Below, piece by piece: positions 12,301 through 22,035 of a DNA stretch of 60,000 nucleotides; positions within the stretch are counted from its first letter, which is position 1; every line of letters begins with the position of its first letter. Both the position numbers and the translations under genes were made by a program. The notes below the pieces were generated by a model that saw nothing but the letters and a program-made list of their open reading frames with translations, was not told where the DNA came from and ran no database searches. Source of the DNA: Zygnema cylindricum (taxonomy: Eukaryota > Streptophyta > Zygnematophyceae > Zygnematales > Zygnemataceae); assembly GCA_037447655.1 (NCBI GenBank), contig JBBHKE010002698.1:300782-360781 (forward strand), written 5' to 3'.

Positions 12301-15300
12301 ACAGTTAGTGAGTGTCTCCAACATCGTCGGTAAGTGGGTTATTCGCAATATTGTCGGTTAGTGGGTTTTTATCCAACAGCTTAAAACTTTGAAAAGTACG
12401 CACGGAATTGTTGAAAATACCAGCAAAATCCGTCGCCAGCCTATTCTGCAACAAGATTCATCCCGTGAAGGACACCCCATGAAATTTCAATGTCTAAAAT
12501 GCCAAAACATTATTATTGAGTCGATCCTGAGGTTATGGGGGTGCATGTTAAGGGTATTCATTACAGCCATCAAAGTACAATCTATTCGACAGTCAACACA
12601 TGATGAATCTCTTGTAATCTGTCTCGTGTTTTTTTTAGTGCGACTCTGGGCAATTCTCCCGATTCCTTACTATGTCAATTTCGGACTCATAGGAAATTGA
12701 AGCGTGGTGTTGACCCACGATTTTCAGGGAGACACTGTCAATTGTGTGGATAGTCGGTGCATTATTATAGGTGTGGTAGTAGCCCACGTGACATTTGGTT
12801 ATTTGACCGCCATTTAGTTGCTTTTGCTTAAATAGACAGATTTGCAGCATAGGACATTATCATTCACATGGCGAGAGAAAAGACAAGGCTTTATTGCACT
12901 AGGGACATTCTGTCGAAATTACACTTTGTATTTTTCCCATTTTTAAATTGGATTTCTGAAAGCCTTCTACCTTCTATTCTACAATGTGGATTCCCCTTCC
13001 CTTCTTCCCGTCTCCTAACTCTTGAAATTTCTACTTCTGTAACTATTCTGAGATTGGATCTGTGTTTCTTGATTCAAATCGGACGCAAGTGGTCCCAAGC
13101 TCCCTTGGTTACCCAAAATTGCCGATCCTGGATTTCATCTCGACTCTCTACAATATCCAAAAACATACTTGGATATGCGCGGTATTTCTCCCAGTTTCTC
13201 AGAGAAAGATACCTCCATTTGCAAACGACTATTTAATTTCCAGGCGGTCGAAGCCGAAAAGGAAAAGGAAGTTCTCTTTGTAATATAGGCATATAATAAG
13301 CGGCATAGTCACTGCTCTAAGGCAATTGCACTTTCAGCTAGGGAATTGCATGGCAGGGGTAACAAATAACTGATAAAATAGAGTATCTACGAATAAATTA
13401 TAGATTTTGACGAAAACAGGAAAACAGACCCTTTAGGACTACACCGTAGTGATGATTTTACCTGTAGTAACTGTATGAGAAATTCAACACTGTACTGCCC
13501 ATCGTCATTAGAGTTAATCCAATTCAGGGCGATCAAAGGTGTTCAATTTGTGATTGCGGCAAGATTCGCATTTTGAGGCAAGTAATCGAAAGGTAATGGT
13601 CATACCCGTCGATGGTGACGTCACGGTTGAAAATCAAAAATTTGAGTGATGAAAATACGTACTTTGACTGCCCGAAAATTGTTTAACTCTTATAGCGATA
13701 GGCCGTTTAGGTCGAAGTAAACAATTTGAGCAAAGTTAGCTCGTACTTTACTGGTTATATTCTCTCTACATTGGTTTTATTCACTCAAAACAGGACGTGC
13801 TCGTTTTGTTATTTTTGCAGGTGTGTGCTTTTAGGAGTCGAGTAAATCCGCCGGGACCATGTACTAATTGGTATAGTATGAAATCTGGAGAGACCTGCAG
13901 TTCAGTGATAAAAGATAAGCTACGCGGCAATGGCACTCTCTTCTATTTGCTCAATCCTGGAATTTACTGTGACAGTTACTTGTTTTCGGAAAGGGCAAGC
14001 GTTGTTGGTCTGAAACAGGTAAATTTCTGACCCGTTTCCAAATTATTTATTTAAAAAAAAAGATATCGATAAGGCTATATCCCTCAGCTTCTCTCATTCC
14101 CATAACCTGTGTTTCTCTCTCAAGTTGTTGTCATTTAGCATAACTTAATCTCTCCTCCTGCCTCGGTGGTGGTTCTCGCTGCATCTTTGTCTACATCGTA
14201 GACCCTTGTAACATTCTTGGTCCGAAACAGGTAAATCTTTAACCCGTTTCCAAATTATCCATTATTTTGTGACTTGCTTTTCTTACTCCCATCTTAATCT
14301 CATAGTTTGAGATAGTCGATTATCCAAATTTATGCTGTGACACACATTACACTTCTGATTATATTTGCTAGAAATGTGCAATTTTTCACTGATTTCTTTG
14401 TGCATTCTAGTCCCACATAGAGAGACTGTCGGTTGAAGCGTTTCATGACAGTACAAGATCTTGTAAACTTATTTTATTGCATCATAATTTTCACTGCAAA
14501 AACTTACATGAAGCTTATTCGCATGGCTGCCTTATAGGACAGATTAAGATGTTGTGATTTGGGAAAAGAAAAGACTAGTCAGACTGTTGATACATAGATT
14601 ATTCGTTCGATCCAGAAAAAGATAAACGTTAAAGTGAAAAGTTTTACATATGCATAACATGACCAATAAACGTGAAATGTACGAACAAAAATGGTTGTTA
14701 GTTGCAAATATTTTTTGTTTCACAACCCTTGAGAAAATGATTTATGAATATGGCCTCCTCAACTTCGTACCATATGTGATGAGTTGTTCTACATGTGCTT
14801 TTCAGAAGTGCCACTATTCTTATGTAGTCGTAACAAAATTACCAGGGTGGTTAACGACCATTTTTGGTGTAAACATCAGAGGCTTTCACGTGTTCTCCTG
14901 TCCATTTTATTCCCTTGGGCTCAGTTCTCTCGGGGCTCTCTCCTCTCTCTCTCTCTCTCCTCTCCCCTCTCCTCCCTCTCCTCTCCCTCCTCTCCCTCCC
15001 TCTCCCTCCTCTCCCTCATCATCCTCATCATCATCTCCTCATCCTCCTCATCGTCATCAATATCATCATCGTAAATAAATGTGCATCATCAATAAAATAG
15101 CATCATGTCCATAATATGTCGCCATCATGCATTAAATCATCATCAAATAATAATGTTAAATAAAAATAATGTCATCATCATGCATCATTAATAATAAATA
15201 TAAAATAATAATCATATTTGCATGTGTCAATGAATAAATATCGTAATGCATCATATTAATAATATAGTCATATGATAAATAATAATAATGTCATCGGCAT

Positions 15301-18300
15301 ATCGCGTCATCATGATAATCATCGCGCCGTACTTTTTCTTGGCATCATCTTTTGGTCCATTCCATCTTCTTCCTCTTCCTCTTCCTTCCTCCCTCCTTCT
15401 TCCCTCCTTCCTCCCTTCTTTCCTTCCACCCTCCTTCCCCTCTTCCTTCCTCCTCCTTCTTCCTTCCTCCATTTCCTCCTCCCCCACCTCCTATCCCTGT
15501 CTCCCCCCTCTCCCTTATCCTTCTGCCTTCCTCTCTCCCTCTATCTCCCTCTCACCCTCACGTGCTCCGTGTTTCTTTTTTTTCCAGAGAGATGTTTGTA
15601 TCGGCGCTTATGTCATTGGAAGTGGATCTCAACTATGCAAGGGAGTTAATCCTGTGAGAAGACCTCAGGCGTTAACAAAGGCTCACAATTGTCCAGGTTT
15701 GCGAAAGACATATTTCAAAATTTATAAGTTCAAGGCTTTGAATAATTATGTTTGCACACGTGGCAATCTCGATCAGGTAATTAATCTTAGTCCAAAGCCA
15801 ACTATATGTGTTCCCAAATAGGGAGTGAAGGAAACTCGAACAAGAATTATTGAAATTGATTTGGATTGATGTTAAAAAGTTGGTAGAAAGGTGGAAGGGG
15901 AAGATGGTAATGGGAGGATTAATTGCGTTGACGAGATCCAAAAGTTTTGGATGAGCTTGATTATTACTAAACTTTTATAGGCTTGATTCCTCCGTAAGTC
16001 ATGACAAACCGTCATTTTATATGTCCTTGAGAAAAGGAAGTTACGGGTGTAAGAGGTTCAGTATAGTGTAGAGATTACTTGTTGAGCGATTTTATTAAAG
16101 GGATTTCTGCGATTTTATTTAAGGGATTTCTCTAACTAAGAATTTGAAAGAGTAAGGGCTTCAACGACTACTTATTATCTTCCTTTCCTAAATTGTGTTT
16201 TTATTTCTTTCATATTTGCTTTGGCTATTAATGAAAGAAAAGGCGCTATAATTTTTATTTCATATAAGACATTGCTAGTACGGAAGCTTTTGTTTTTATT
16301 TTGGTTGTTTATTCTTTTGCAAAATTTTCTATTTTTTAGTTTCTTGACTCCGGTGAGTTCATGTACATAAAGCTTTTTATCATTATTGTTATTATAATTA
16401 TAAATCAGCAAAAATGGTCAGTTCAAAATTAAAAAAATTACACACTACAAATTTTAACTAATGTAGATGTTTGCGATGAAAGGATCGATATAAATTCAAT
16501 GTTCACTAATAAGCAAGAATAGGAGCAGAAGCATTGAAATTGCAAATCATAGATCAACATTGATAAGACATTTCGAATAAAATTATCACATTACAAAAAT
16601 CCGAAATTACAAATTGTTCTCATCTATCTCCTCGTTTCTTCTATTCATGTATTCCTACAATTGATTGATTACACAAGTCCGTTGTGTCCCTCTAGATTAT
16701 ACACCAGCAATGGTGTGGCACGTGTGAGCGTGCACCGCCAAAAAGCCTCTAAAAATCCGCCACCTGTCCACGGATTAGACTAGAACACTAATTTTTTGTA
16801 AGGACTCAAAACATTACAAAACGACAAGTCAAACGAAAGTACAGTACTGGACAAATAAAAAAAAACATCGTACTTAACTAGACGTACAACAAATTCAAGA
16901 CGCGAATCGAAACGACAAATGTGCCCGCGAAACAAATATAGTAAGTAATTTCTCGAAATTGTAAGTGGATGTACTTTGGCGACATATTCAGAAGGTACTC
17001 GTGCGAAATCGAGCCGATTCCGTGCGCGTACCATTCTTTCAATGAATCGTAACATTCCCACTCTTCATTGAAGAATCGTCTCCATCACATCAACCCTATT
17101 TCAGGTTTCCCTCTTAAAAGCACATTGAACGCCGCCGCCTTGGTAAGCATATCGGCAGCTTTTTCAAGAATCTATACATACGAAAATTCCATTTATATGA
17201 CCGCTACGGAATCGCTACGAAATGCCAATGAATTCGTATATGTTTAGTGCGCTTGTGAAAAAAAAAATATTTCACAAGAGTCATTGAGCTCATACTATCC
17301 GTATAGACTTTCAAACATCCAATTGAGTATCCAAGTTGGCCCATTATTTACTTTATCCAAATAGACACTTTGCTTGCATGGCACGGCGCCATATACTTAG
17401 CCTCCGTCGAACTTAGTGCCACGGTTGGTTAGAGACGTGAACTCCACAAGATTGCCCGTCCAGCAAACACGAATGGATATCCAAACGTGGATTTTCTTGA
17501 ATCGAAATCCTCGCCCCAATCAGCATCGCAATATCCGATGCACGCCAACGATTCACTTTCTGATTTGAAGACAAGACTGATATCGATAGTACCCACCAAG
17601 TATCGAAATGTACCCTTTACGACCCCCAATATGATTTTTTATCCTGTTGCCAATATCAACTAACAATCGAAACGACCACTGAAATATCGGGTCGAGTGCC
17701 AACACTTATGTACATTAAACTCCCAATGGCTTCGCGATACGGTACGTCAACTGTCGCTTCTTCGTTGAACTTTCGTAAGTGACATTTCGCCTCCATAGAA
17801 GTTGGAATTGGCTTTACGTCAAACATGGAAAATCGCGTTAAGTCCATCTACAATATTCCGTCTGACTTAAATTTATGTCTCCATTCTCATGTCGAATCAC
17901 CTCAATCCCTAAAATATATTTTACTTCCCCAAGATCTGTCCTCAAGATGAGCGTATTTATTTTTTGCAATGGCAATTGCGGTAATCATCATTAGAGAGTC
18001 AAATTTCACAACGGAAGTTTATGTCTCCCTGTAGTCTACCCCCTCTCTTTGCTGAAATCCTTTACACACTAGTCTAGCCTTTTACTTTACTACTTTACCC
18101 GAAGCACTTTTAGTTTTGAAGACCCATTTCGCCAATTGTTTTTCGCGTTAATCATTTTTTTTCCTTTCTGGCAATGTTACCTCCCCAAATGTTTGATTTT
18201 CCACTATTGACTTATACTCCTCCCATGCCGACTTCTATCAGATCACACGAGTTTCTCACCTCCGCATATGATTGAGCTTTGCCGGCCAAATTCTTGCACA

Positions 18301-19782
18301 TTAATTACTATAAAAGGAATTCCATCTTCTTCGCACTGGAGACGAAATAATGGGAAATAGAATTATCTCCACCAATTTTGTCTTAAAAAACATATTTGGT
18401 TTCTTTCCTCTATTCCCTCGAGTAATCCGTCTATGGACCGGAATTTGTTCCACGTTTTGCTCCTCCTTGTCCAAATTTGACAAACCCGACTTTGAACTTG
18501 AAGATTTTTTACTTTCCGTCAATGTTTTGGAATTTCAGCTCACATTACTTTGAACATCGATGCTAGTTTCCAATTTATCCAAACCCGAATCAACATTCGT
18601 TTTCCCCTTGTTGACGTTGACAATGGATTCAGGCTCCTCATCCTCATTCGAAAACTTTATATCCGGGAAATTGGCAACATCGTCAACTTCATAGAAGAAA
18701 TCAAGGTTCTTCTTCATTACGACCTATTTGTCAAAAACCGAATCTAAATCTTCATGAAAAATAGCATTGAGGGATTCTTCTACAATACGACGGACCGGAT
18801 CAAATACGCGGTAAAAATTCTGTTTCGTACTATTGCCCACAAATATTCAGGGCCAACTCCTCGCTACAAATTTTCCTTTTCTTTTCACTTGATCCACATA
18901 CACCGTAGCGCGAAATCCCCAAATTCGAAGATGATGGAGAGCCGGTTTTTGCCCATATAGTAATTTGAGTGGCGTTTTGTCACCGGAAACCAAAGTAAGC
19001 CTCCGATTACAATTGTAATTAGCTGTGAGGATAGCATCTCATTATAATGATGTATTTTGACCGGCTGAATGCACTATCACCCTCACCATTTTTTGTAAAA
19101 TTTTGCTGTTCCTTTCAATAACTCCATTCGATTAAAGAGAATAAGTAAATGTGAATTGACTATTAATTCCTTTCTCCTGACAATACTCCTCAAATGCGGT
19201 AAACTCGCCTCCATTATTCAACGGGAAGGCTTTCAACTTACGTTCGAATTGTCTTTAGGAAAATGAATGCCACTCGATAAAAGTTTCAAGAGCATCAGAT
19301 TTCCTCGTTGATAAACAAACCCACGGAAATCTCGCATAATCATCAACGATTACTATGATATATCAATTTCCTATAATGCTCTCCGGCTTTATTTGTCCAC
19401 ATAGATCGACATGTATAAGCTCCAACACTCAACCAAATAAGTGGCATATAATCACACCTAAAGTTAAACAAGTACTGATCGACCAATATACACTTATATT
19501 AAAAGCGGAGCTTTTTCTTCTTATAAGCTCTCTCTCTCACTCCTATACTTTGTTTCTCACACTTACTCTCACTTTTACACTTCCTCAATCTGAATCCTAA
19601 CTTATGTATCCACAATCACATTCCTAACTTATATTTTTACATGCATGCAGATTGGAGCCCAATCAGAGAAGATTGCAAAACCGCTGAGCATTGATAGAGA
19701 ATCTTCTGTTAGAGCGCGCCAAGCCATGCGTATAGGGCCAAGAGGGCTATTCTCTAATTGGGCACCAAAGACCATGGACTAG
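1..19782 (+). CDS. Mosaic secreted lectin-papain-LysM gene, 5' part outside window (gene span, introns included)
   Basis: Exons in one orientation and compatible phase are proposed at 1-371, 866-1105, 4120-4848, 5454-5576, 6116-6841, 7600-7773, 8521-8730, 9101-9276, 9375-9603, 10319-10371, 10511-10600, 11363-11470, 13821-14018, 15588-15776 and 19651-19782. They encode F-type lectin, PAN, L-type lectin, Pro-rich linker, L-type lectin, papain-like protease and about three LysM units. All introns proposed use GT-AG. Such domains are extracellular in known families, so a secreted, carbohydrate- or chitin-targeted protease is the natural inference. The signal peptide and first exon would lie left of the window. 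The join is inferred from phase and order only; two adjacent genes, or alternative transcripts, cannot be excluded. I see one probable missing exon between 9603 and 10319, because LysM unit 1 lacks its first strand. Some introns were enlarged by transposon insertions. Confidence 0.72.
866..1105 (+). CDS. Exon: PAN/apple domain
   Basis: Acceptor ...ccctgcag|at and donor aa|GTAGGT bound an 80-codon exon in phase 1-1. It reads from [18 protein letters not shown] through [29 protein letters not shown] and ECWIKS to FGFLYTKTP. The spacing of cysteines, the APGNDI turn and the C-x-x-x-C-x-x-x-C-x-C block followed by ECWIK are those of PAN/apple domains. These mediate protein or carbohydrate binding and are also found in plant receptor kinases. 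The symmetric phase means the exon can be gained or lost without disturbing the frame. It lies 494 bp downstream of the F-type lectin exon. Confidence 0.82.
1746..2440. mobile_element. TAA-type (PIF/Harbinger/Tourist-like) MITE, copy 1
   Basis: A 695-bp element with terminal inverted repeats GGGTGGCGTTCCATCA / TGATGGAACGCCACCC, flanked by TAA on both sides (1743-1745 and 2441-2443). It contains a direct duplication of about 36 bp (gaccgttggatatattttcg..., near 1892-1964) and a near-perfect hairpin at 1972-2018. It shares its interior, including the hairpin, with the MITE at 44711-45437, and more loosely with 55157-55855. The three-base TAA duplication and GGG start fit PIF/Harbinger non-autonomous elements. 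It has no coding capacity; the short ORFs here are by-products of the palindrome. Confidence 0.85.
1972..2018. repeat. Perfect hairpin inside MITE copy 1
   Basis: Two 22-nt arms (1972-1993 and 1997-2018), with central sequence gtaaatggtgatgtacctc, are exact reverse complements around a GAG loop. The same hairpin, with arms extended to 24 nt, no loop and one mismatch, recurs in the MITE at 45200-45247. It would fold into a stable small-RNA-like stem if transcribed. Confidence 0.9.
2556..4119 (+). other. Intron stretch without recognised exon
   Basis: AT-rich intronic sequence between the solo LTR and the first L-type lectin exon. An open frame at 2842-3156 (104 codons) has no recognisable motif and no convincing splice context, so I do not call it coding. 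Otherwise I see no gene. Confidence 0.5.
4120..4848 (+). CDS. Exon: L-type (legume-like) lectin domain 1
   Basis: A 243-codon exon with acceptor tttatcag|gt and donor tctcag|GTATTT, phase 1-1. Landmarks in order are [86 protein letters not shown] and the closing EFRSWKFDS. This is the beta-sandwich order of legume lectins, including the FDT-x-x-N metal-binding block. The acidic residue that usually precedes FDT is V here. An extra cysteine-rich stretch ([13 protein letters not shown]) before AYVGF is shared with domain 2 and is not typical of legume lectins. In known proteins the fold binds glycans extracellularly. It is most similar to the exon at 6116-6841, so one arose by duplication. Confidence 0.88.
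5454..5576 (+). CDS. Exon: proline-rich linker
   Basis: A long T tract leads to acceptor ggttctag|cc; the donor is ccg|GTTAGT. The 41 codons are mostly Pro and Ser, in blocks such as [16 protein letters not shown] and [14 protein letters not shown], resembling hydroxyproline-rich (extensin/pherophorin-like) spacers. The exon is phase 1-1 like its neighbours and separates the two L-type lectin exons. Such linkers in plant and algal wall proteins are commonly hydroxylated and O-glycosylated; that is inference here. Confidence 0.75.
6116..6841 (+). CDS. Exon: L-type (legume-like) lectin domain 2
   Basis: A 242-codon exon, acceptor cattcatcag|at, donor ttcacag|GTATGT, phase 1-1. It aligns end to end with domain 1: [113 protein letters not shown] and [11 protein letters not shown]. 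The metal-binding loop differs from copy 1 ([10 protein letters not shown] versus [10 protein letters not shown]), losing an Asp, so the two copies may differ in metal or sugar binding. It is placed directly before the protease exons. Confidence 0.88.
7600..9603 (+). CDS. Four exons: papain-like (C1A) cysteine protease domain
   Basis: Proposed exons are 7600-7773, 8521-8730, 9101-9276 and 9375-9603. The first carries [11 protein letters not shown], with the oxyanion-hole Gln. The second starts with [16 protein letters not shown] (catalytic Cys) and SEQQVASC. The third reads [17 protein letters not shown] to [21 protein letters not shown]. The fourth has [12 protein letters not shown] (catalytic His) and [20 protein letters not shown] (catalytic Asn). 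All catalytic residues are intact. The exon 2/3 join uses a weak donor (GTACAA at 8731), chosen because it alone restores the frame; GTAAAT at 8745 does not. The usual I29 inhibitory propeptide is absent: lectin and Pro-rich modules stand in its place. Splicing gives Arg where papain usually has Gly before SCW. Confidence 0.82.
10319..11470 (+). CDS. Three exons: LysM unit 1 (partial) and LysM unit 2
   Basis: Exon 10319-10371 follows a tttttttcag acceptor and enters in phase 1, as required by the last protease exon. It encodes [17 protein letters not shown] and ends in phase 0. Exon 10511-10600 continues with [19 protein letters not shown] and CGLPYRANR. Exon 11363-11470 reads [18 protein letters not shown] then [14 protein letters not shown]. 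The pattern DNCxSIxxxFGLSxxx...NPxLNCxxLxPxQ is a LysM signature, and GLSxVxFQKQNPxLxC is the second half of another unit. LysM binds chitin or peptidoglycan-type GlcNAc polymers. The first strand of unit 1 (normally GDTC-like) is not found and may sit on an unseen phase 1-1 exon between 9604 and 10318. Confidence 0.68.
13821..14018 (+). CDS. Exon: end of LysM unit 2 and LysM unit 3
   Basis: Acceptor tatttttgcag|gtg and donor aaacag|GTAAAT, phase 0-0, 66 codons. It starts VCAF, the usual LysM ending after ...RPNQQ of the previous exon. It then runs [35 protein letters not shown] and VVGLKQ, i.e. a complete LysM with the Y-x-M-x-S-GETC start. The frame passes cleanly from the exon at 11363-11470. 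The intron before it is about 2.3 kb. Confidence 0.8.
14003..14265 (+). repeat. Duplicated exon end / donor region
   Basis: The end of the LysM exon with its donor and following intron (ggtctgaaacaggtaaat...cccgtttccaaatta, from about 14003) recurs about 208 bp downstream (ggtccgaaacaggtaaat...cccgtttccaaatta, from about 14217). The second copy lacks the upstream exon body. It offers a decoy donor inside the intron. Confidence 0.8.
14935..15580 (+). repeat. CT-rich and CAT-type microsatellites in intron
   Basis: Intron between LysM exons. It holds (CTCTC/CCTCTC)n at about 14935-15010, (CAT/TCA)n at 15015-15075 with scattered ATCAT further on, and a pyrimidine-only-like tract at about 15356-15560 just before the acceptor at 15587. 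Several open frames here translate to Ser/Leu/Pro strings and are not genes. Confidence 0.9.
15588..15776 (+). CDS. Exon: cysteine-containing segment after LysM unit 3
   Basis: Acceptor ttttttccag|ag and donor gatcag|GTAATT, phase 0-0, 63 codons: [34 protein letters not shown], then [22 protein letters not shown] completes the preceding LysM (…LKQ|RDVCI), as in LysM units that end Q-x-V/L-C-I. The rest has paired cysteines but I do not recognise a domain. The long pyrimidine tract upstream is the splice-acceptor tract extended by repeat growth. Confidence 0.7.
15777..16467 (+). other. Intron stretch, no gene seen
   Basis: AT-rich intron sequence between the exon at 15588-15776 and the copia LTR. 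Nothing coding or structural was recognised. Confidence 0.5.
16468..17054 (-). repeat. 3' LTR of degenerate copia element
   Basis: On the element strand it begins TGTTACGATTCATTG directly after a purine-rich tract (gaagagtgggaa). It ends near 16468 with the complement of TGTTTGCG. It matches the solo LTR at 1165-2555. The element body lies at higher coordinates on the minus strand. Confidence 0.75.
17055..19480 (-). pseudogene. Degenerate Ty1-copia pol (integrase, RT, RNase H)
   Basis: Reading from high to low coordinates, near 19380-19420 the frame gives ELIHVDLCG and [16 protein letters not shown], the copia integrase core. Near 19190 comes [17 protein letters not shown], where the usual catalytic Asp of DNGGEF is Asn, then [10 protein letters not shown]. 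The basic linker [13 protein letters not shown] lies near 18420. The RT C-terminus reads [20 protein letters not shown] near 17700. RNase H reads [20 protein letters not shown] near 17510. Stops and frameshifts interrupt it throughout. No 5' LTR or gag was found, so the insertion is truncated. It sits in the last proposed intron of the mosaic gene, antisense to it. Confidence 0.85.
19651..19782 (+). CDS. Proposed terminal exon of the mosaic gene
   Basis: After acceptor acatgcatgcag|at, 43 codons stay open in phase 0, the phase left by the exon ending ...NLDQ, and then reach TAG at 19780. The peptide starts [18 protein letters not shown], includes [11 protein letters not shown] and has no recognised domain. 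The copia insertion lies entirely within the 3.9-kb intron this would create. Phase agreement, a consensus acceptor and a nearby stop support it, but a chance frame of 43 codons is possible. Confidence 0.42.
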   Translation: MGAQSEKIAKPLSIDRESSVRARQAMRIGPRGLFSNWAPKTMD

Positions 19783-21025
19783 TCGACTCATTAGTGGAAT
19801 TTTGGAACTTGATCCTTGATGTAAGCGAAAAGTGCTAGGTTCATGGGATAGGTGCTAAGGTACTATACTAGTGAAAGGACTCGGACCTAATCTGAACCCA
19901 TTGTTGCACAGTGATACCAAATTCCGATTGAACCATGCATCGTGCAGGTTGACTTAAGAGCTTAGGAACAATAACCTAAAAAAACCCAACCTATCTTTTG
20001 AATTATATCCCTATGTAAGAACGAACTCATAATTTAGAAGAGGTTTCTACCTCCATATGCCATCTTGCTCATCGTTGGACTCTCTGTCGAGTTTGCATAT
20101 TGGGTTGACATTGTTATGCATTGTAAAAGGAAGTTTAGGGTTCGACGTAGACAGAGAGGTGGGTAGGTTAGATAACTTGTTAGAGCTTGCAAACCAGTGA
20201 GTTTTTCCCCTCTCACGGGGAATAATTCACACTTTAAGTTACTCGGCAGTGATGGTAGCGGGTTCTTTTCAAGCATGTCGATCGAAAGTCCCTTTGTTTG
20301 AAGTCTCCAAAAAAATGATATTGTTAACTCTTATAAATCTTACGAAGACACATAGGAAGCCATTGATAATGTTATCCTCACGTTGAATCGAGGTGAGAAT
20401 AGTGAATTGGCCCATCATCATTGACTCAAGACGTAGAAATTTAGGAGATATGACCCAAAGTCACTTGGACTTACCAACATATTAAAAATTACACAAATGG
20501 GGAGTTAAAAATATTTCGGCCCCCAAAATGCTGATCTATGGCAACTGATACACTACTTGCCATGTCAGCAAAAGTATACCAAAATTACCTTACAATAGAG
20601 TAACTTTGACTAAAAAACTAAAACTAATCTAAAAAACCATTTCCGTTTCAATCGCAATCCGCCCCGTCTAATTTTACTTCTCACCTGACTATAGACCATA
20701 TGATTAAATTTGGTTCATATTGAAATAAAAACAAACAAATCCTTGTAAGTACTAAATATTCTCTCTCACAATCCACTGTTGGGAGGACTAACGTTTAGAA
20801 AACAACAAGAATAACTTATTTTGCAAGATGAGGAAACAAAATGCTTCAACCTATAACTTTATCGGAACACTAAAAATGGGCACCAAAAGAGTGGGGAAGG
20901 TGCGGACACCCAAGAAAAACCTATCTTGCAAGATGAGGAAGACACAACGCTTGAGCCTATGAACGTTACCAACACACCAACCACACACACCTAACAAGTG
21001 GGAAAGGCGTCAACAACGTTGAAGT
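19783..21025. other. Intergenic stretch with a local duplication
   Basis: No gene is recognised. Near 20820-20850 and 20922-20960 the string ttgcaagatgaggaa...gcttnagcctat occurs twice about 105 bp apart, a small tandem duplication. The minus-strand open frame at 20034-20276 has no recognisable motif. Confidence 0.5.
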
Positions 21026-22035
21026 TGTTGTTTTTGAAAAGTTAGTTTCGTGCGTACGCGACATTTTGTGCGCACACGATGTTTTGTGCGAAGTTTTAAT
21101 CCGCGCATTTATGGCAAAAGACGAGGTCGCGGTACGAATAAGATTTGGTTGGTTGATGTCGCTTTCACCAAGTGGACTTTGGGACCACGTGGCGGGACAT
21201 CAAGGGTGTTGAATAACATCTACAAGCGGCGAACAAAGGCCGCCGTTATTTTTTTCAAGGAGGGGGATGCGAAATCGCGTAAAATCACACAACGTACTTT
21301 TGGACGTCTTAGATGCTTTCGAATATTTCGAGGACTCACGTTGACTTAGTCAACATAAGATTTGGTGTCAGTGTAAATATTTGGAGCAAGAACATTTTGT
21401 CTTTTGCACATTATAAATTAGTGTTTCACTGTTCTATTAGCAGCAAGTAGCAATTAGGGTTTGGACGTACCTCAAGTACATTATACATACATTTTTTTAA
21501 TCATATACAGTACTAACTTAGTGACAGGTGCTGCAATAAGATTATTGTAGGACCCAGTTGGTTACTCTGTGAGTATAACTTGCAGGACTTAGTTTATTGT
21601 AGTATCACAGTCAAGTTTTATAAAAGTAATGACGGATTGTTTTTCTGCAAATTTGACCTGTTGGTGTGATCACTTTGATAAATGTTTTGATGTGAAACTT
21701 TGTGAATACATTCTATGATATGGAAACTATTTGTGTGTGTGTTTTTAGTCTGTTCTATTATCTCTGTAGAATTCTGTGAGAAGTTTACTTGGTTAATTTG
21801 ATAAGTTGTCATCTGTTTTTGGGAAACTCTAGAGCTTGTATCTTCTAGATTCCTTAGTGGATTTGGCTCTAACTTTGGAAGTTTGCAGTTTCTATTGCAT
21901 ACTGCATCTTGGTTTAGTTTGAGGTGATTTTATTTATTGTGAAGTAATCTCTGTTGTCTGAAACACATCAGTTTTTGGGGGTAGTCTGTGGTGCTTCCGA
22001 AGGTAATCCATGGCTGAAATAGGCTATGGACAACT
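21026..22035 (+). repeat. 5' LTR of compound TR-GAG element
   Basis: 1010 bp, begins TGTTGTTTTTGAAAAG and ends GGCTATGGACAACT, where the other copies end ACAACA. The gag start codon (22010) lies within its last 26 bases. It is followed at once by ggttatgggtcca, the primer-binding site with one mismatch to the copy at 33773. A 99-codon frame at 21050-21349 is largely preserved in the LTR at 37398. Confidence 0.88.

Noticed and set aside
12868-13283. Open frames of 73-122 codons in the intron before the LysM exon
   Set aside because: No domain, no conserved motif and no suitable splice sites seen in phase with neighbours.
15251-15821. Several overlapping open frames on both strands (up to 177 codons)
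   Set aside because: They run through CT-rich microsatellite sequence and give Ser/Leu/Pro or Glu/Gly/Arg strings. The only real coding part is the exon at 15588-15776.
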